A stretch of DNA of 64,000 nucleotides from Streptomyces xiamenensis. Its GTDB lineage: Bacteria; Actinomycetota; Actinomycetes; Streptomycetales; Streptomycetaceae. The stretch is from assembly GCF_000993785.3 (NCBI RefSeq), contig NZ_CP009922.3, forward strand, positions 3,968,001 to 4,032,000, read 5' to 3'. The position numbers were made by a program, and so were the translations under genes. Numbering within the stretch: position 1 is the first letter of the stretch; every line of letters begins with the position of its first letter. The notes under the pieces are model-generated. The model was not told the origin of the DNA and searched no databases. It saw only the letters and a program-made list of their open reading frames with translations. Below, in pieces: positions 61,374 through 64,000 of the stretch.

Positions 61374-62543
61374 TCACGGGGGAGCCCCTGCCGGGGAGGC
61401 GGCGCGGCCCTGGGCCGGTGAGCCGGAGACGTCTTCCGCGTCGGGTGCGGGTGAGGGCGCGGGATGGGTACCGGACCTGAAGGCTCCGCAGGGGCAGTCG
61501 GGGTGCGGCGGATGGGTGGTCGTGGTGAAGGAGAGGTCGGGCAGGGAGAGTTCCGTCCGGGTGCTCAGCGGGGGCGGGGCCGTGCCGTCCAGGTAGGAGA
61601 GCACGGTGGCCGCCGTCAGTCCCGCGATCGTCTGGGCCAGGGCGGCGTCGCAGGACGGGGTGGTACCGGGACGGGCGTTGCGCCACTGGGCCACCAGCAG
61701 TGGCCAGCCCGGTTCGCCCCGGGCCCTGGTGTGCAGCAGACATTCCGCACAGGCTGTGCGCCCGGGCCGTACCAGGGGACCGGTGAAGCCGGTGGCTTCC
61801 ACCACCCCCGCGTACAGATGCGGTGTGCCGGCCGCGAGCAGTTGAGCGGCCGCCGCCGGGTCGGGGGCGTAGGCGGTGATGCCGTCGCGCGGGGCGAGCA
61901 CCACCAGATGCGGCCCTTCCCGCCGTTCCCCGGGCGGGGGCGGCCCACCCTCGCGTTGCCAGGGGACGGCGGCGCTCACCGCCGAGGCCGCCGCCTCGGC
62001 GCGGCGCTCCCCCTTGCGGTCGGCGCGTACCCCGCCCGGCGAGGTGTCGGCGGCCGACACCCGGCCACCGTCGACCACCTCTACCCGGCCCACGCCCGCC
62101 TGGGCCAGCGTGACCGCCACCGCCGCGCCCACCCGGCCGGCGCCGCGCACCCGCACCCAGGCCCGGCGGCGTTCCAGCAGCCGGCGCAGCCCCCGGCCGG
62201 GTTCGCGATGCACCAGGGACAGCGAGGCGAGGTCCGGCCGCGCGGCCTCGGTGACCCGGGAGGCCGCCGTACGGTCGGCCGCCGCGTCGTCGAGCACGCC
62301 CAGGTCGGTGAGCCGGTGCGCGATCCGGTCGGCGGCGGCGCGGCCCAGCCCCAGTGCCGCCGCCGCGTCCCGCAACGCGGGCAGCCCCCGGGTGCCGTCC
62401 AGCAGGGTCAGAAAGCTCTGGGTGGCCGTGTCCACCGGCCCCAGCAGTACCGCGTGGGCGGGGGTCACCCCGAAGCGCAGGGTGTGTCCGTCCCGCCAGC
62501 CACGGCGCAGGGCCGGCTTGATCATCGGATGCATGTGGGTCAT
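61374..62543 (-). CDS. ThiF-family protein, 389 aa, degenerate adenylyltransferase type
   Basis: An N-terminal winged-helix-like region (SFLTLLDGTRGLPALRDAAA) as in TOMM cyclodehydratase-type proteins is followed by a ThiF-like Rossmann segment (VRVRGAGRVGAAVAVTLAQA, EVVDGGRVSAADTSPGG) and cysteines CAEC and CPCG. The arginine finger region is hard to find, so activity is uncertain. Starts at 62543, 62534 or 62525 are all possible. Rv3196-like position near whiB7. No precursor peptide is visible. Confidence 0.7.
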   Translation of the reverse strand: MTHMHPMIKPALRRGWRDGHTLRFGVTPAHAVLLGPVDTATQSFLTLLDGTRGLPALRDAAAALGLGRAAADRIAHRLTDLGVLDDAAADRTAASRVTEAARPDLASLSLVHREPGRGLRRLLERRRAWVRVRGAGRVGAAVAVTLAQAGVGRVEVVDGGRVSAADTSPGGVRADRKGERRAEAAASAVSAAVPWQREGGPPPPGERREGPHLVVLAPRDGITAYAPDPAAAAQLLAAGTPHLYAGVVEATGFTGPLVRPGRTACAECLLHTRARGEPGWPLLVAQWRNARPGTTPSCDAALAQTIAGLTAATVLSYLDGTAPPPLSTRTELSLPDLSFTTTTHPPHPDCPCGAFRSGTHPAPSPAPDAEDVSGSPAQGRAASPAGAPP

Positions 62544-62723
62544 CCCCGCTTTCACTGTCACTTTCACCTGTCGCACTCCGTTCGTGACTCAGAGTGCACG
62601 ATCAGGCGACGGCGGAGCGAAAAGTTATCCACATGTGAGGGATATGGTCCGATAAGCGGCCCTGCTCCACGCCGCTTGCCCGCTCCGGAGCCGCCAGGGG
62701 GGACATTTCCGCCTGTCAGCGGG

Positions 62724-62729
62724 TAACGT
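62724..62729 (+). promoter_or_regulatory. -10 box, leaderless promoter
   Basis: TAACGT ends 6 nt before GTG 62736; no ribosome site. Confidence 0.5.
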
Positions 62730-62735
62730 CGAAGG

Positions 62736-63314
62736 GTGACCGCCGATCCGCTGAACAGCAGCGCCGGCCCGCCGCGGATCAGCCCCCCGGTGGACCGGGC
62801 GGTCGAGGTGCGCCGCTCCACCCGCCGCCGGCGTACGGTCTCCGCCTACCGCGAGGGCGACCGCACCGTGGTCCTCATCCCCGCCCGGATGTCGGCCGAC
62901 GAGGAGCGACGCTGGGTCTCGGTCATGCTGGAGAAGCTCGCCGCCCAGGAAGACCGCCGGATGCTCGACGACGACGCGCTCGGGCAGCGCGCCGCCGAGC
63001 TCTCCGCCCGTTATCTGCGCGGCCGGGCCCGCCCCGACAGTGTGCGCTGGGTGACCAACCAGAACTCCCGCTGGGGCTCGTGCACCCCCGCCATGGGCAG
63101 TATCCGGCTCTCCCACCGGCTCCAGGGCATGCCCGAGTACGTCATCGACTACGTCATCCTCCACGAGCTGGCGCATCTCCTGGTGCCCGGTCACGGCGAG
63201 GGCTTCTGGCGGCTGCTGGACGCCTACCCGCGCACCGAGCGGGCCCGCGGGTTCCTGGAGGGGGTGGTGGCCGCCGAGCGGTTGCCGTACATCCCCTGCG
63301 GTGCCCCCGACTGA
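62736..63314 (+). CDS. YgjP/DUF45-like zinc metallopeptidase
   Basis: 192 aa with the signature RWVTNQNSRWGSCTPAMGSI and YVILHELAHLLVPGHGEGFW, in which HELAH plus the later histidine bind zinc. Family members are small cytosolic peptidases related to WLM/SprT proteins. Divergent from the ThiF-family gene. Confidence 0.9.
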   Translation: MTADPLNSSAGPPRISPPVDRAVEVRRSTRRRRTVSAYREGDRTVVLIPARMSADEERRWVSVMLEKLAAQEDRRMLDDDALGQRAAELSARYLRGRARPDSVRWVTNQNSRWGSCTPAMGSIRLSHRLQGMPEYVIDYVILHELAHLLVPGHGEGFWRLLDAYPRTERARGFLEGVVAAERLPYIPCGAPD

Positions 63315-63400
63315 CACTCCGCCGTCCCGCTGTCGGCGGCAACGACTAGGCTGATCGACACAGTTCGTTCGGATCGGGACCGGGGGACGGTCGGATACGC

Positions 63401-64000
63401 ATGGTCAGGCAATTCCAACGCGGCCAGAAGGCCAGACTCAGTGACCTCACCCTGGGGACGGACCTCTACGTCGGCGTCCAGATCTCCGGTCCGGGGATGA
63501 CCTTCGACATCAGCTGCTTCGGCCTCGACGCCGACGAACGCCTCAGTGACGACCGGTACTTCATCTTCTACAACCAGATCGCCTCGCCCGAGGAGTCCCT
63601 GCAACTGCTGGGCGCGCAGGCCGGGGACACCGAGTCCTTCCGGATCACCCTGGACCGGGTGCCTCCTGCCATCGACCGGCTCGCCTTCACCGCCACCATC
63701 GACGGCGACGGCACCATGGCGCAGGCGGCGCCCGGCTATCTGCGCATCGTGGCGGGTGGCGAGGAGGTGGTCCGGTACGCGTTCGAGGGCTCGGAGTTCA
63801 CCACCGAGCGGGCCGTGATGCTGGGCGACTTCTACCGCAAGGACGGCTGGCGCTTCGCCGCGGTCGGCCAGGGCTTCGACGGTGGACTGGAGGCGCTGCT
63901 GCGGCACTTCGGCGGCGAGGTCGAGGAGGAGCCGGAGGCGGAGGCGGCGCCCGAGCCGCAGCAGCCCGCCGCCGTGCCCGGCTTCGCGCCACCACCCGGA
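63401..64000 (+). CDS. TerD-family protein (3' end outside window)
   Basis: 200 residues are visible, starting at ATG 63401. TerD fold with calcium-site segments FDISCFGLDADERLSDDRYF and GEEVVRYAFEG, plus DFYRKDGWRFAAVGQGFDGG. The C-terminal part turns Glu/Pro-rich before the window ends, as in long TerD proteins with extra domains. TerD proteins act in stress and tellurite responses and are abundant in Streptomyces. Confidence 0.9.
   Translation, partial: MVRQFQRGQKARLSDLTLGTDLYVGVQISGPGMTFDISCFGLDADERLSDDRYFIFYNQIASPEESLQLLGAQAGDTESFRITLDRVPPAIDRLAFTATIDGDGTMAQAAPGYLRIVAGGEEVVRYAFEGSEFTTERAVMLGDFYRKDGWRFAAVGQGFDGGLEALLRHFGGEVEEEPEAEAAPEPQQPAAVPGFAPPPG

Noticed and set aside
61374..62543. 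A RiPP/TOMM gene cluster around the ThiF-family protein
   Set aside because: No precursor peptide, YcaO or dehydrogenase gene nearby.

Overview
The window is a contiguous piece of a high-GC actinomycete chromosome, almost certainly a Streptomyces (Streptomycetaceae). The evidence is the very high third-position GC, frequent GTG starts, GGAGG-type ribosome sites, leaderless promoters, Tat and lipoprotein signals, and a gene order that matches two Mycobacterium tuberculosis blocks (dapE / LOG protein / folP2 / DUF3117 / O-methyltransferase / sigE / rseA / htrA / tatB / mrp, and rhlE / ferritin-like / DUF3107 / TetR / DUF3152 / moeZ / adnA / adnB / nudC / mrx1 / uvrD2 / whiB7). Most of the region is therefore conserved core chromosome, with accessory insertions.

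Layout. 0-9.7 kb: lysine/diaminopimelate genes dapC (5' end outside the window) and dapE flank a TetR-MFS-M56 peptidase operon with a near-perfect operator, small secreted proteins and a TnpB-only IS200/IS605-like element. 9-13 kb: LOG protein, FolP2, a DivIVA-domain membrane protein, an enoyl-CoA hydratase/isomerase, DUF3117 and an O-methyltransferase whose best start codon is ATT. 13-20 kb: the envelope-stress block sigE-rseA-htrA-tatB, then mrp. 19.6-24 kb: a lipoprotein, a ferritin-like protein and an RhlE-type RNA helicase with a long structured 5' leader and a CTG start. 23.8-31.5 kb: a Tat-exported 5'-nucleotidase, hydrolases, a PHP phosphoesterase, a SUFU-domain protein, a 210-bp MITE, an EamA transporter, DUF3107 and a TetR regulator. 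31.6-38.3 kb: alpha/beta hydrolase and DUF3152 (metzincin-like motif), then a PelF-like glycosyltransferase / membrane protein / epimerase cluster. 38.4-45 kb: MoeZ, two tandem secreted Tap-like peptidases (SlpD/SlpE type) and a molybdate uptake operon without a visible ATPase. 45-57 kb: thioesterase, a 978-residue flippase-like membrane protein with an internal kinase-like segment, an alkyltransferase-like protein, the AdnA/AdnB helicase-nuclease pair and NudC. 57-64 kb: mycoredoxin, UvrD2, the whiB7 (wblC) antibiotic-response locus with leader ORF and attenuator, a ThiF-family protein, a YgjP-like metallopeptidase and a TerD protein cut by the window end.

Regulation visible in the sequence: a TetR operator at 5241-5266, an ECF-type promoter in front of sigE, a WhiB7-type promoter plus a terminator/antiterminator pair in front of whiB7, and at least ten genes whose start codon lies 6-7 nt after a TANNNT -10 box, i.e. 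predicted leaderless mRNAs. No rRNA or tRNA gene, CRISPR array, prophage or biosynthetic gene cluster was seen.
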